Positions 12,007 through 23,582 of a stretch of DNA of 64,000 bases are shown in pieces (within the stretch, counting starts at the first letter, position 1; every line of letters begins with the position of its first letter). The notes under the pieces were generated by a model. The model worked only from the letters and a program-made list of their open reading frames with translations, did not search any database and was not told where the DNA came from. The stretch is from Lepus europaeus. Its lineage: Eukaryota > Chordata > Mammalia > Lagomorpha > Leporidae. The stretch is from positions 84,193,948-84,257,947 of the forward strand of contig NC_084835.1 of the NCBI RefSeq assembly GCF_033115175.1. The letters run 5' to 3'. A program made the translations under genes and the position numbers.

Positions 12007-12349
12007 GGCTGGCGCCGCGGCTCAATAGGCTAATCTTCCACCTGTGGTGTCAGCACACCAGGTTCTAGTGCCGGTCGGGATGCCAGATTCTGACCCGGTT
12101 GCCCCTCTTCCAGGCCAGCTCTCTGCTATGGCCCGGGAGTGCAGTGGAGGATGGCCCAAGTGCTTGGGCCCTGCACCCAATGGGGGACCAGAAGAAGCAC
12201 CTGGCTCCTGCCTTCGGATCAGTGTAGTGCGCCAGCCGCAGTGCGCCGGCCACGGTGGCCATTGGAGGGTGAACCAACGGCAAAAGGAAGACCTTTGTCT
12301 CTGTCTCTCTCACTGTCCACTCTGCCTGTCAAAAAAAAAAAAAAAAAAG
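12007..12349 (+). mobile_element. CSINE inside the L1 5' UTR
   Basis: This is a complete young C repeat beginning GGCTGGCGCCGCGG and ending in an A-run. L1 5' UTR sequence is found on both sides. Confidence 0.9.
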
Positions 12350-13298
12350 AGCTAGGGAGAAAATAGCAGACGAAATTCTACACAAATTAGAGGACACAGT
12401 GGACCTCCATGGAGGGTATGGACGCACACAAGTCAGGACTCCAGCAACTGAGAGCCCCTGCACCAGTGTTGGAGAGTGAGGTGAGACCAGACTGCAACAG
12501 CCACTGGCGGAAAAGCTGCAGGAAGAGCCTAGAGGGAATCCAGCTTGGAGCCCCATGTGGGATAGTGTACCTGCCAAACTAGAGGAGAAAAACTACAAGA
12601 GGGGGCAAATTTCTCCCTCCCCAGTCACCCTACAATGGTATCTTATAACAAGATGACAAAGAGCAGGCACCATCTTGGACATACATAACAGTTGCACCAG
12701 CTCATGTCCGCACCCAGCAACCAGCCAAGCAGACTCCTGGGTCTGATGGGGAGAACAGACTGGGGGCTGGGGGCTTGTGATTGTGGGAGGCTTGTGTGCT
12801 GGGACTGTGAAAATACTGAGGCTGTGTGAGAGGACTCAGGGTGTGGCTGGGACTTTGGGCAGTCACTGTGAGAGGCTCCACACAGTCAGGGCTCCCTGGT
12901 TACCTCGTGAGGGACATTGCTGGGGAATCTGAGCTTACCCTGAGGACTGCACAGATCCTTTGTATGGTCCTTGTGGCAGAGCAGATGAATTACATACCCA
13001 CTGGGGCTAGCGCCCAGGCAGTAGTCTCCTTTGAGGAGCTTAGCTGAGTCTACACTAACAGACAAGAAGAAACCTCCCCTCTGATTAAAACAAAAGAAGA
13101 TTTACCACACCAAACCTAGGTGTGTCACCTCAGACATGCCCTTCACCCTGGAGCACTGAACAGAACTCCCTGGCCACACCTACCACAGGCCTCTAGGTAT
13201 TCCCTAAAGGTAGACACTCCACTAATCTGCAGAGGCATAGTACAAAGATAAAAGCTGCCACAGTGAAAAAACAAAGAAACCAACGACTATTTCCACAA

Positions 13299-14300
13299 AT
13301 GCCAAATAACAAATGCACCAATTCAAGAAACAAGAACAAGGAAGACAACACGATGCCCCAAAAAGAACAAGGCACTTCAATACTAGAATGTGAAGATGAT
13401 GAGATTGAATAAATGCTAGAAATGGAATTCAAAAAATTGATCATAGGATTACTTAGAAGTAGTCAGAAGCAAATGCACGAACTAAGGAAATCTGTACAGG
13501 ACATGAAAGAAAATCTCTCCCATGAAATAAGAGCTTAAAGAAAAATCAAAATGAAATCCTGGAAATGAAGAATTTAATAGAAAAAATAAAAATGCAGTGG
13601 AAAGCCTTAACAACAGATAATTACAGCAGAAGAAAGAATATCCAACTTAGAAGATAAAGCATGGGAAATTATAGTCAGATCAAATACAAGAAGAAAGTAG
13701 AAAACTAAAAAACACTGTTGGTAATCTACAGAATACTATCAAATGACCCAACATAAACCTGTGTTCTAGGAGTTCCTGAAGACGTGGAAAGAGACAAAGG
13801 ATTGGAAGGCCTTTTTAGTGAAATAATAACAGAAAATTCTTCCAATTTGAAGAAAGAAACATCCAAGTACAGGAAGCACATAGAATTCCTAATAGACATG
13901 ACCAGGAAAGATCTTCACCACAATACATCGTAATCAAACTCACCACAGTAAACCATAAAGAAAAGATTCTAAAACATGCATTAGAGAAACGCCAGATTAC
14001 TTTCAGAGGATCTCCAATTAGACTCACAGTGGACTTCTCATCAGAATCCCTACAGCTAGGAGAGAATGTTGAGATATACTCCCAATATTACGAGAAAAAA
14101 AACTGTCAACTCATAATACTATGCCCTGCAAAGCTCTCATTTATGAACGAAGGTGAAATAAAGACCTTCATAACAAACAGAAATTGAAAGAATTTGTCAC
14201 AGACCATCCAGACCTACAAAATACACTTAATGAATTGCTGCACACAGAAACACAGAAACAAGGTCATCACTACAAAAGGTAAAAAAGAAAATCTCTCAGT
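13299..14300 (+). pseudogene. L1 ORF1 remnant
   Basis: It starts MPNNKCTNSRNKNKEDNTMPQ and soon meets a stop (GAATAA near 13408). It then continues as a coiled-coil-like segment (SQKQMHELRKSVQDMKENL) and an RNA-binding-like part with several breaks. ORF1 normally encodes the RNA-binding trimer of the L1 particle. Confidence 0.75.
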
Positions 14301-15231
14301 AAAAGTACAAAAGAAATACAAAGTAAAAAATAGGAATATTTATGGAAAAATGGCAGGGCAAAGTTACTACTTATCAATAGTCACCTTGAATGTAAATGGC
14401 CTCAACTCTCCAGTTAAAAGACACAGACTGGCTGAATGGGTTCAAAAACAAAACCCATCTATTTGCTGCCTGCAAGAAATACATCTCACCAAAAGTTGTA
14501 CCCAGACTGAAAGTGAAAGGATGGAAAAAAGATATTCCACGCTAACAAAAACCAAACAGAGCTAGTGTAGCCATCCTAATATCAGACAAAATAGACTAAC
14601 ACAAAAGCTGTTAAAAGAGACAAAGGACACTATATAATAATTAAGGGATCAATTCAACAAGAACATATAACTATTATAAATGTATATGCAATTAATTACA
14701 GGGCACATGGCTATGTAAAAGAAATGTTAAGGGACCTAAAGGGAGACATAGACACTCATACAATAGTAATGGGGAATTTCCATACCCTACTTTCAGCAAT
14801 GGACAAATCAGCCAGATAGAAAATCAGCAAGGAAACAGAGTTAATAGGCACTATAGACCAAATGGACCTAACAGATATATACAGAACTTTTCATCCTACA
14901 GTTGCAAAATACACATCCTCCTCACCAATGCATGGAAATTTCTCTAGGATTGACCACATGCTAGGCCATAAAGCAAGTCTACACAAATTCAAAAAAATTA
15001 AAATTATAGCATGCATCTTTTCGAACCACAATGGAATGAAGCTTGAAATAAGAAACTCAAGAATCTCCAGAACACAGGCAAACACTTACAGACTGAACAA
15101 CATGCTCTTGAATGAACAGGAGGTCACAGAAGAAACCAAAAAGAGAAATTAAAAAATTTCTGGAAACAAATGAAGATGACAATACAACATATCAAAACTT
15201 ATGGGATTCAGCAAAAGCAGTGTTAAGAGCA

Positions 15232-15580
15232 GGCTGGCGCTGTGGCTCAATAGGGTAATCCTCCGCCTTGCAGCGCCAGCACACTGGGTTCCAGTCCCGG
15301 TCGGGGTGCCGGATTCTGTCCCGGTTGCCCCTCTTCCAGGCCAGCTCTCTGCTGTGGCCCGGGAATGCAGTGGAGGATGGCCCAAGTGCTTGGGCCCTGC
15401 ACCCCATGGGAGACCAGGAGAAGCACCTGGCTCCTGCCATCGGATCAGCACGGTGCGCCAGCTGCAGTGCGCTGACCGCGGCGGCCATTGGAGGGTGAAC
15501 CAACGGCAAAGGAAGACCTTTCTCTCTCTCTCTCTCTCTCTCTCACTGTCCACTCTGCCTGTCAAAAACAAAAACAAAAA
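15232..15580 (+). mobile_element. CSINE inside L1 ORF2
   Basis: The 13-bp target duplication AGTGTTAAGAGCA is exact (15219-15231 and 15581-15593). Confidence 0.95.
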
Positions 15581-16034
15581 AGTGTTAAGAGCAAAGTTTA
15601 TAGCAATTGGTGCCTACATCAAGAAATTGGAAAGGCACCAAATAAATGAGTTATCAGTGCATCTCAAGGATCTAGAAAAACAACAGCAAACAAACCAAAA
15701 ACTAACAGGAGAAAGGAAATAATTAAAATCAGAGAAGAAATAAACAAAATTGAAACCAAAAAACAATACAAAAGATCAGCAAAAAGAGCTGTTTTTTTGA
15801 AAAAATAAACAAAATTGACACACCACTGGCCCAACTAACCAAAAAAGGGAGAAGACCCAAATAAATAAAATTATATATTAAAAAGAAAATATAATAGACA
15901 CCATAAAAATAAAAGAATTATCAGAGATTACTACAAAGAGCTGTATGCCAACAAACTGGGAAACCTAGAAGAAATGGATAGATTCCTAGACACATACAAC
16001 TTACCTAAATTGAGCCATGAAAACATAGAAAACC

Positions 16035-16371
16035 AGCCGGCACCATGGCTCAATAGGCTAATCCTCTGCCTGTGGTGCTGGCACACCAGGTTCTAGTCCT
16101 GGTCGGGGCGCCGGATTCTGTCCCAGTTGCCCCTCTTCCTGTCCAGCTCTCTGCTGTGGCCCGGGAGGGCAGTGGAGGATGGCCCAAGTCCTTGGGCCCT
16201 GCACCCGCATGGGAGACCAGTAGAATCACCTGGCTCCTGGCTTCAGATCAGTGTGGTGCGCCAGCTGCAGCAGCCATTGGGAGGTGAACCAACGGAAAAA
16301 GAAGACCTTTCTCTCTATCACTGTCTAACTCTGTCAAAAAAAAAAAAAAAAAGAAAAAAAAAAAGAAAGAA
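16035..16371 (+). mobile_element. Second CSINE inside L1 ORF2
   Basis: It is flanked by the 8-bp duplication AGAAAACC (16027-16034 and 16372-16379). The tail is a mixed A/GAAA run. Confidence 0.9.
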
Positions 16372-17262
16372 AGAAAACCTAAACAGACCCATTACCAAGA
16401 TGGAAATTGACAATAATAAAGACCCTCCCAACAAAGAAAAGCCCAGGACCAGGTGGCTTCACTGCAGAGTAAGTTTTGATACATTTTATCTGTCATAGAA
16501 TGACAATCACTTTAAATAGCACTCTGATCTCAGAATCTGCCCTTAAGGAATTCTGTTCTGGCTAAAAAGCCTACCAGAGCATTTCAGGCATGGGAAGCCA
16601 ACACACTGTGGCAAAAAAACTATCTACATGAAGGATCTCTGTGGGTGAGACCACAGTGGAAAGAAGGGGCCATCAAAGACGGATGTACTTTAATCTGGAG
16701 GGAAGAAAGAACTTCCACTGTGCTAATGGCCTTGAATAAAGACTAACAGAGACTGTGGATTCAAAAGGCTTCCATAGCCTTGGCAGCTCATGTCAAGAGC
16801 CTCAGGTGATCACTGATGTCATACATAAGAGTATAGGAGTCACTGTGCACTTACTTCCCATGCAGGACCTCTGTTGTCAATGAGTTGTATCATAAGAATT
16901 AACTGTAAAACTTGTTCTCAGTTTGTGTGTGTGTGTGTGTGTGCAAATTATAAATCTTCACTTAGCATAGAGATGATCTTCTGTGTATAAAGTTAATTGA
17001 AAATGAATCTTAATGGAGAATGGGACTGCAAATGGGAGAGTGAGGAAGAAGTGGGATGGGCGTAGGGGTGGGAGGGCAGGTATGGTGACAAGAATCACTA
17101 TATTCCTAAAGTTGTACTTATGCAATTTGTACTCCCTGAATAAAAGGTTTCTTTGGAAAAATAAATAAAATAAAAATAATCTATGGCAACTATGAAAAAA
17201 TAACAGGGCAAATAGGAACATATTTAAAAGAGGAATTCTGAAAAATAAAAGCACATATACAG

Positions 17263-17575
17263 GGCCAGCACTGTGGTGCAGTGGGTTAAAGCCCTGGCCT
17301 AAAGCGCAGGCATCCCATATGGGCACTGGTTCTAGTCCCGGCTGCTCCTCTTCCAATCCAGTTCTCTACTGTGTCCTGGGAAGGCAGTGGAGGATGGCCC
17401 AAGTGCTTGGGCCCCTGCACCCACATGGGAGAGTCACAGGAAGCCCCTGGCTCCTGGCTTTGGGTAGGCACAGCTCCGGCTGTTGCGGCCATCTGGGGAG
17501 TGAACCAGCGGATGGAAGACCTCTCTCTCTGTCTCTACCTCTCTAACTCTTTCAGATAAATAAATCTTTAAAAAA
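17263..17575 (+). mobile_element. CSINE, older subfamily
   Basis: It begins GGGCCAGCACTGTGG and ends AAATAAATCTTTAAAAA. The flanks share CACATATA. Confidence 0.9.
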
Positions 17576-18106
17576 TCACATATATACAAACATATAGAAC
17601 ATTGTAAGTATATACAAAAACACATCCATTTAGTTAGTTCATATACATATGAGGTGTCCTCCAATTCTGTGTCAAAGTCCATGCCGAGTGACTGCTGTAT
17701 GACTAGCTTCTTTAGGCACTTCAGGAACTAAGATTACTTACACAAAATCCAAGATGCACTCTGTGTAGACTGAATTATACCCCCACTAAAATATTTTTAC
17801 AATAGTAATAATAATAGTACAGTATACATCACTTACTGAATAGATGTTATATATGAAGAATTAAGCTCAGTGCTTTTTATACATTCTTTCATTTAATCCT
17901 CAGAATGGTGCAAGGCAGGGTCATTAGAAAGGTTAAGTCATTGGATAGCACTCAGCTGTTAAGTGGTGGAGTTGTGGTGTACCCCAAAATCTGCCCAAGG
18001 CCGAACCACCTCAAGCACAACAGGAGTGTTATGACATCCATTCGATGCCTCAGTCTGCTACCAACAGATTTGGGTTCTTCGCATTGGCCCAGCCAGGCTG
18101 GTCTGT
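17576..18106 (+). other. Unique sequence with a probable MIR fragment
   Basis: Around 17860-17975 the phrases TTTCATTTAATCCTCAGAA and GTTAAGTGGTGGAGTTG resemble MIR-type repeats. The rest is unassigned. Confidence 0.45.
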
Positions 18107-18133
18107 CTTTGTTTGTTTGTTTGTTTGTTTTTT
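18107..18133 (+). repeat. (GTTT)n microsatellite
   Basis: Five to six GTTT units lead into the T-rich head of the next minus-strand SINE. Confidence 0.9.
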
Positions 18134-18164
18134 TAAGATTTATTTGAAAGGCAGAGTTAGAGAG

Positions 18165-18201
<37 letters not shown>

Positions 18202-18458
18202 TCTTCTATCCACTGGCTCACTCCTCAAGTAGCTGTGATGGCCAAAGCTGAGCCAATCTGAAGCCAGGAGCCAGGAGCTTTCTCTGGGTCTCCCACATTT
18301 GTGCAGGGGCCTAAGGACTTGGGCCATCTGCTGCTGCTTTCCCAGAACATAGCGGAGAGCTGGATTGGAAGTGGAGCAGCTGGGACTAGAACCAGCACCC
18401 ATATGGGATGCTGGCACGGCAGGTGGTAACTTTACCCACTATGCCATAGCAGTGGCCC
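18134..18458 (-). mobile_element. CSINE, older subfamily
   Basis: The GA microsatellite at 18171-18197 marks its CT zone. It ends GCCATAGCAGTGGCCC. Confidence 0.9.
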
Positions 18459-18467
18459 AGTTTATAT

Positions 18468-18494
18468 ATATATATTTTTTTTGACAGGCAGAGT

Positions 18495-18542
<48 letters not shown>

Positions 18543-18797
18543 TCTTCCTTTTTCCATTGGTTCATTCCCCAAGTGGCTGCTATGGCCAGCGCATGGTGGC
18601 TGGCACGCTGCGCTGATCTGAAGCCAGGAGCCAGGTGCTTCCTCCTGGTCTCCCATGCGGGTGCAGGGCCCAAGGACCTGGGCCATCCTCCAGTGCACTC
18701 CCAGGCCACAGCAGAGAGCTGGACTGGAAGAGGAGCAACCAGGACTAGAAACTGGGGTGCCAGCGCCGCAGGCAGAGGATTAGCCTATTGAGCCTAA
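18468..18797 (-). mobile_element. CSINE adjacent to the previous one
   Basis: It begins TTTTTTTTGACAGGCAGAG next to a short TA run and has a GA expansion at 18500-18540. Confidence 0.9.
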
Positions 18798-18905
18798 TGT
18801 TCTTTTGTTTATTCTCTTCCTCTATGGTGAGTCATTCAGACACAAGGCATCCTTGGTAAGATAATGCTATCATTTTCATACGCATACACACACAAATACA
18901 TGGAT

Positions 18906-19010
18906 CGTCAAGAAGTTCATGAAGAATGTTATTATGGGAAAACTGTGCATTTCAAAAATTGTTGGTACCAAAATAACTATCTTTTAATTTCATTTTCAAA
19001 AAAAAAAAAA
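18906..19010 (+). mobile_element. Mariner-type miniature element remnant
   Basis: GTCAAGAAGTTCATGAAGAATG at the left, AACTGTGCATTTCAAAAATTG, and a decayed right arm resemble the Hsmar2-like arm pattern GTCTTCAAAAAGTTCATGG, as I recall it. Confidence 0.5.
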
Positions 19011-19805
19011 AAGACATCGAGGTTGAGCAGCAGAAATTCGATGAAATTATGGAATAAATGTACAGAAACGCCCTGAGGAGAATCCATTAAGCACCTCACG
19101 ATCAGCTCCCGGCTCCCAGCTCCTCTGATTAGTTCTGAACGCTTTCTGGTGTTTGTTTTTGTTGCATTTAACTTCAGCCCTGTGCTTCTGTACAAGGTGG
19201 ATGTTTTTCAAGTTCAGAGCAAAAACTGCGCCTTTTATCTGTCTTGTGCGGCTTTCTCCTAATCTTCAGCTGGCATTCAAGCGCGCTCTGCCAGCAGCCG
19301 CTCCCAGCCCCTGCCTTTTTGGCTGTTCCATTATGCCGCTCTGTGCTCCGTGGGTGCTTTAATTAGCTCTGGGGGGGAAAGAGTCATTATAACGTGGTAC
19401 AAGTCCTCTAAGAGGGCGGCTCCCTCTAGAACATCTTCCTCTGAGGCTTCAGGCAAAGGGCCATGGAGACCCCAGGGTCCCTCTCTCAAGTATGTGTACA
19501 TAAGAGGTCCGGTTGAGGCCCTGCCTATGTCTGAAATCTGTTCTATCAACCACTAGAAGAAAGCGAAGACATGAATGAAACGTGACCCTGGCTGCCCTTT
19601 GCTGTCCATTCAGTGCCTCCTCCCTCGCCCCCACGCACGCACAGTTCACCCGCACTGAGCCCCTTGCATCCTGAGAGTCCCTGTTGATTTTGCCGAGCGT
19701 GCTGTCTTTGAGGCTGGGCCAGTTCCTGTTCTGATCACAGACAAGTTAAACATCAGTGAGCCGGCCCTGTGTTTGCCCAGAGTAATTTGAGGGGGAGCAA
19801 TCTGC
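19011..19805. other. Unique sequence, candidate conserved noncoding DNA
   Basis: There is no repeat and no gene. It contains homeodomain-like cores (TTTAATTAGCTC near 19358, TGATTAGTTCTG near 19127). Confidence 0.4.
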
Positions 19806-20345
19806 CTCCTTAATTTATTTTTTGAAGGTTTTTATTTAATGAATGTAAATTTCTTATGTACAGCTTTTAGGGATATAGTGTTTCTCCCCCCCTCCCCACT
19901 TCTACTCCCATCCCACCTCCCACTCCCTCTCCCATTCCATTTTTCATTAAGATTCATTTTTAATTGACTTTATATACAGAAGACCAACTCTATACTAAGT
20001 AGAGATTTCAACTGCTTGCACCCACACAGACGCACAAAGTACAGTTTGAAGACAAGTTTTACCATTAATTCTCATAGTACAACTCATTAAGGACAGAGCA
20101 AGTGCACAGTGACTCCTGTTGTTGACTTAACAACTGACACTCTTATTTATGACATCAGTGATCACCTGGAAGCCTTGAGTCCACAAACTGTCGGTTTTTA
20201 GACAGGGCCATATGCAAAGTGGAAGTTCTCTCCTCCCTTCAGAGAAAAGTACATCCTTTGATGGCCTCTTCTTTCCACCCGGGTCTCACTCACAGAGATC
20301 TTTCATGCAGCACCATTTTTGCCACTATGTCTTGTCGGCCTCCTT
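19806..20345 (-). mobile_element. 5'-truncated lagomorph L1 (3' UTR only)
   Basis: Reverse complement of the L1 3' UTR seen at 16600-17165. It contains the same GTGATCACTGATGTCAT and CTTAGTATAGAGTTGG-type phrases. Confidence 0.88.
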
Positions 20346-20974
20346 TAATATCACTCCCCTGCCCTCCTGCAGGGAGGGGCAGTTCTCTGAGAATGACAGT
20401 GACTGACAGCTTGTCAGAGAGGGAAGCCTCACAGGCCGCTTCCTCACCGGGAAGCAGGCTCTAGCCCACTGGGTGATTCTGTGTGAGGGCTGCGCTTCCT
20501 GTAGACACCTCCCAGAGCCAGTCCTAATGCCTACCGCGTCTATACACATGAGCACATGCAGGCACATGCATGCACACGTCCCTTACCCACCGCCTTCTCA
20601 GAGACCTGCCAGCTCCTGCAAACAGTTTCCTTCACTCGGTCAGCTAACGTTTTGCAGATCCAGTTCTGCCCCCGACACTATGCTCTGCACCAGGGGATCA
20701 AAGTTAGTGAGCAGATAGGCTAACCACACAGAGGTCACCGTGCAACCTTGCAAGTGCCATAACCAGTGCAGCTCCGAGGGCCTAGCCTGTGAGAATCACC
20801 ACTCCACGGTCACTTAACACGTGAACAGGACCCGTGGGGCTGCCCAGAGGGCAGGACGTACACCCACTCCACCATCAATCTCGGGCCTGCATCACCTGCT
20901 CCACCCTGCTGCATCCAGCTCTAGCCTTGGGTGGTGGCCTTTGAAAAGCCACCACATTTATCCATAAGACATAC
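20346..20974. other. Unassigned unique sequence
   Basis: Nothing recognised in either strand. Confidence 0.5.
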
Positions 20975-20975
20975 G

Positions 20976-21349
20976 GCGACGGCGTCGCAGCTCAATAGGC
21001 TAATCCTCTGCCTGTGGCGCCAGCACCCCAGGTTCTAGTCCCGGTCAGGGTACTAGATTCTGTCCCGGTTGCTCCTCTTCCAGTTCAGCTCTCTGTGGTG
21101 GCCCGGGAGTGCAATGGAGGATGGCCCAAGTTCTTGGGCCCTACACCCACATGGGAGACCAGGAGAAGCACCTGGCTCCTGGCTTCGGATCAGCGCGGTG
21201 CACCGGCCACAGCGCATCGGCCGCAGCAGCCATTATGAGGTGAATCAGTGGAAAAGGAAGACCTTTCTCTCTGTCTCTCTCTCTCACTGTCCACTCTGCC
21301 TGTCAAAAAATAAATAAATAAATAAATAAATAAAACGAAAAAAAAAAAA
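20976..21349 (+). mobile_element. CSINE, young copy with AAAT-repeat tail
   Basis: It ends with (AAAT)n followed by A-runs. The flanks share AGACATAYGG. Confidence 0.9.
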
Positions 21350-21439
21350 GACATATGGCAAAGGATACCAACTGGCATGCCTAAGTAAGATGGCCAGTCT
21401 CAATGACTGGCAGAAGAACGCAACAGATGGATAAACATC

Positions 21440-21840
21440 TTAAAGACTGTTAGCATCTATGCACATCTCTACACCACTGGTTGGGTACGAATATCTACAA
21501 TCTTTTGGAAAATGATCTGGCAACATCCTTTAAAATTGAAAATACACATCACCCATGACCCAAGAGTGCCCCTTTGGGGAACTTCTCCTACTTGAATAAA
21601 AGCACCAATGTTATTTATAATGGAAAAGGGAAATAAAACTGGAAAGATCCTAAATACCCACAAGAGAATAGCTGACGAAATCATGCCATCCATGTCAAGG
21701 AGTACTATGAAGCTACAAAAGAGTAAGTTAGTTCTATAAATATTGATATGAGAATATGTTAGTAGATTGTTTAGAGGGAGAAGGTAAAAGTATGGAGAAA
21801 TAGATTCAAAGCATAATTTTAAAAACATACAATAGATTTT
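21440..21840 (+). mobile_element. Old L1 3'-end fragment
   Basis: Phrases such as CACCAATGTTATTTATAATGG, AAATACCCACAAGAGAATAGC and GAGTACTATGAAGCTACAAAAGAG follow the order of ancient mammalian L1 3' ends. Confidence 0.7.
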
Positions 21841-21844
21841 AAAA

Positions 21845-22125
21845 ATATTTTTAAAACTTATTCAAGAGTCAGATAGGTAGAGAGTCAAGCAAACAGGGCT
21901 CTCATCTGCTGGTTCACTCCCCAAATGCCCACAATGGCCAGGACTGGGCCAGGATGAAGCGAGGACCTGGGAACCCCATTCACGTCTCCCATGTGGATAT
22001 CAGAGCCCCAGCTGCTTGAGCCATCACCACCTGCTACCTGCCAGGGTCAGCATTAGCAGTAAGCCAGAGTCAGGAGCTGGGGCAGGAATCAAACCCAGGC
22101 ACTACAACACAGGATGCAGATGTCT
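21845..22125 (-). mobile_element. Old CSINE-related SINE
   Basis: It has CATCTGCTGGTTCACTCCCC and CCCAGGCACTACAACACAGGATGC. Confidence 0.75.
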
Positions 22126-22139
22126 TTCTGACTTCTTTC

Positions 22140-22502
22140 TTTTCAAGATTTACTTATTTAAAAGGCAGAGTTACAGAGGCAGAGGTTGAAAGAGGGAGGG
22201 AGGGAGATCGGGAGAGAGGAAGAAAGGAGTAGGGGCAGGGGAGAGGTGTCTTCCATCTGCTGGTTCACTTGCCAAATGACCAACAGCCGGAGCTGGGCTG
22301 ATCTGAAGCTAGAACCAGAAGCTTCCTCCGGATCTCCCACATGGGTACAGGGACCCAAGGACTCGTACCATCTTCTACTGCTTTCCCAGGCCACAGCAGA
22401 GAGCTGGACCAGAAGAGGAACAGCTGGATCTCGAATTGGCACCTATATGGGATGCCGGCACTGCAGGTGGCAGCTTTACCTGCTATGGCACAGTGCTGGC
22501 CC
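22140..22502 (-). mobile_element. CSINE, older subfamily
   Basis: It begins TCAAGATTTACTTATTTAAAAGG and ends GGCACAGTGCTGGCCCC. Confidence 0.88.
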
Positions 22503-22559
22503 CCAGATGTTTTAGTCACTAAACACCCACCTGAAGAAGTTTATATACATATTTATAAT

Positions 22560-22845
22560 TTCCATTTTTATTTGAAAAGCAAAGAGATAAATCTCCATCT
22601 GTTCACTTTCTAAATGCCTGCAACAACCAGGACCAGGACAAAGCCAGGAACTAGAACCTCAATCCGGATCCTACATGGATGGCAGGGACTCAAGTACTTG
22701 AGTTATCACATGCTGCCCCCCAGACTGCGCATTCACAGAGAGCCATATCAGAAGCAAAGGAATCAAACCAGGCATTTGCAATACGCGATGCTGGTGCTGC
22801 AAGTGGCGACTTAGCCACTGAACTGAAACAAATGCCCCACAAGCT
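22560..22845 (-). mobile_element. Old, diverged SINE
   Basis: It shows TTTATTTGAAAAGC, ATCTGTTCACTTTCTAAATG and GATGCTGGTGCTGCAAGTGGCG. Confidence 0.7.
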
Positions 22846-23239
22846 TGTTCTCAACAAAACACAAGAGGGAGAAAAAGCACACATGCATTTCTGCACACCA
22901 CAAAAACACACACGCTTGAGCAGAGAGAAAGATGGAGAAAGTTATAATTTAAACTCTTCAGACTGTACCTCAAAGGGTACAATTAGAGGGAAAAAGTATA
23001 AAATTGCACTTTTCTTCATACAGTATGTCTCTGATTTGCTCCCCTTCCTACAATGGGCACACCTTTTTTTGTAATTGAAAAAGAAAGCATTTAACTTTTG
23101 ACACAGCCTATTTGCAAATGTTCATCACATAGGATTGATCAGGCCCGGTCCCCTCCTAATAAAATGGAACAGTTACAAAGAAGGAAGGGATATGTTGCAA
23201 TGGGGACACTTTCCAGACCTAGAGATGCATTAAGAAGAG
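22846..23239. other. Unassigned unique sequence
   Basis: Nothing recognised. Confidence 0.45.
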
Positions 23240-23530
23240 GGGAGGAGGTGCTTGGGGCAGTGGTTAAGCTGCCACTGTGACACCCACATTCCATACGAGA
23301 GTTCATAGAGCGAGTTCCAGCTACTCCAGCTCCAACTGAGTTTCCTACTGATGTATAACCAGGGAGACAACAGGTTATGGCTCAAATATTTGGGAACCTG
23401 TCACCCACATGGGAAACCCAGGTTGAGGCTCCTAATTTCCACCTGGCCCATCCCTGGCTGTTGTAGGCATGTGGGGAGTGAACCAGCACATCAAAGGTCT
23501 CTTTGCCTTTTTATAAACCTTAGGGTATAT
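23240..23530 (+). mobile_element. Old CSINE-related SINE
   Basis: It has CTTGGGGCAGTGGTTAAG and CACATTCCATACGAG, with a decayed tail. Confidence 0.7.
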
Positions 23531-23582
23531 AAAAAGAAACGTCACGACCAAGTAAGGGTGGATCCAACTTAAATGATGATAG

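Larger units (their letters stand above)
14350..16470 (+). pseudogene. L1 ORF2 N-terminal remnant
   Basis: It starts MAGQSYYLSIVTLNVNGLNSP. The Asn of LNVNGLN and the Glu of CLQEIHL match the endonuclease active site. Frameshifts begin near 14555. A later in-frame piece (MDLTDIYRTFHP, from 14862) and another (15590-15720) belong to the same protein. It stops near GGFTAE at about 16470, where the deletion begins. Confidence 0.8.
11936..17165 (+). mobile_element. Lagomorph L1 with ORF2 internal deletion and three SINE insertions
   Basis: In order it has a 5' UTR (about 11936-13298), a broken ORF1 (from 13299), the ORF2 start (ATG 14350), part of the endonuclease and linker, then an abrupt jump near 16475 to the 3' UTR. 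The 3' UTR runs to AATAAA and an A-rich tail near 17165. Most of the reverse transcriptase and the C-terminal part are missing, so the copy is dead. SINEs sit at 12007-12349, 15232-15580 and 16035-16371. Coordinates of the ends are approximate because no clear target duplication was found. Confidence 0.85.

Noticed and set aside
15149-15722. Frames of 142 and 173 codons
   Set aside because: Both are fusions of a CSINE reading with flanking L1 sequence.
18171-18197. GA tract as a CRISPR-like or satellite array
   Set aside because: It is a simple dinucleotide expansion within the CT zone of a SINE. There are no spacer-repeat units.
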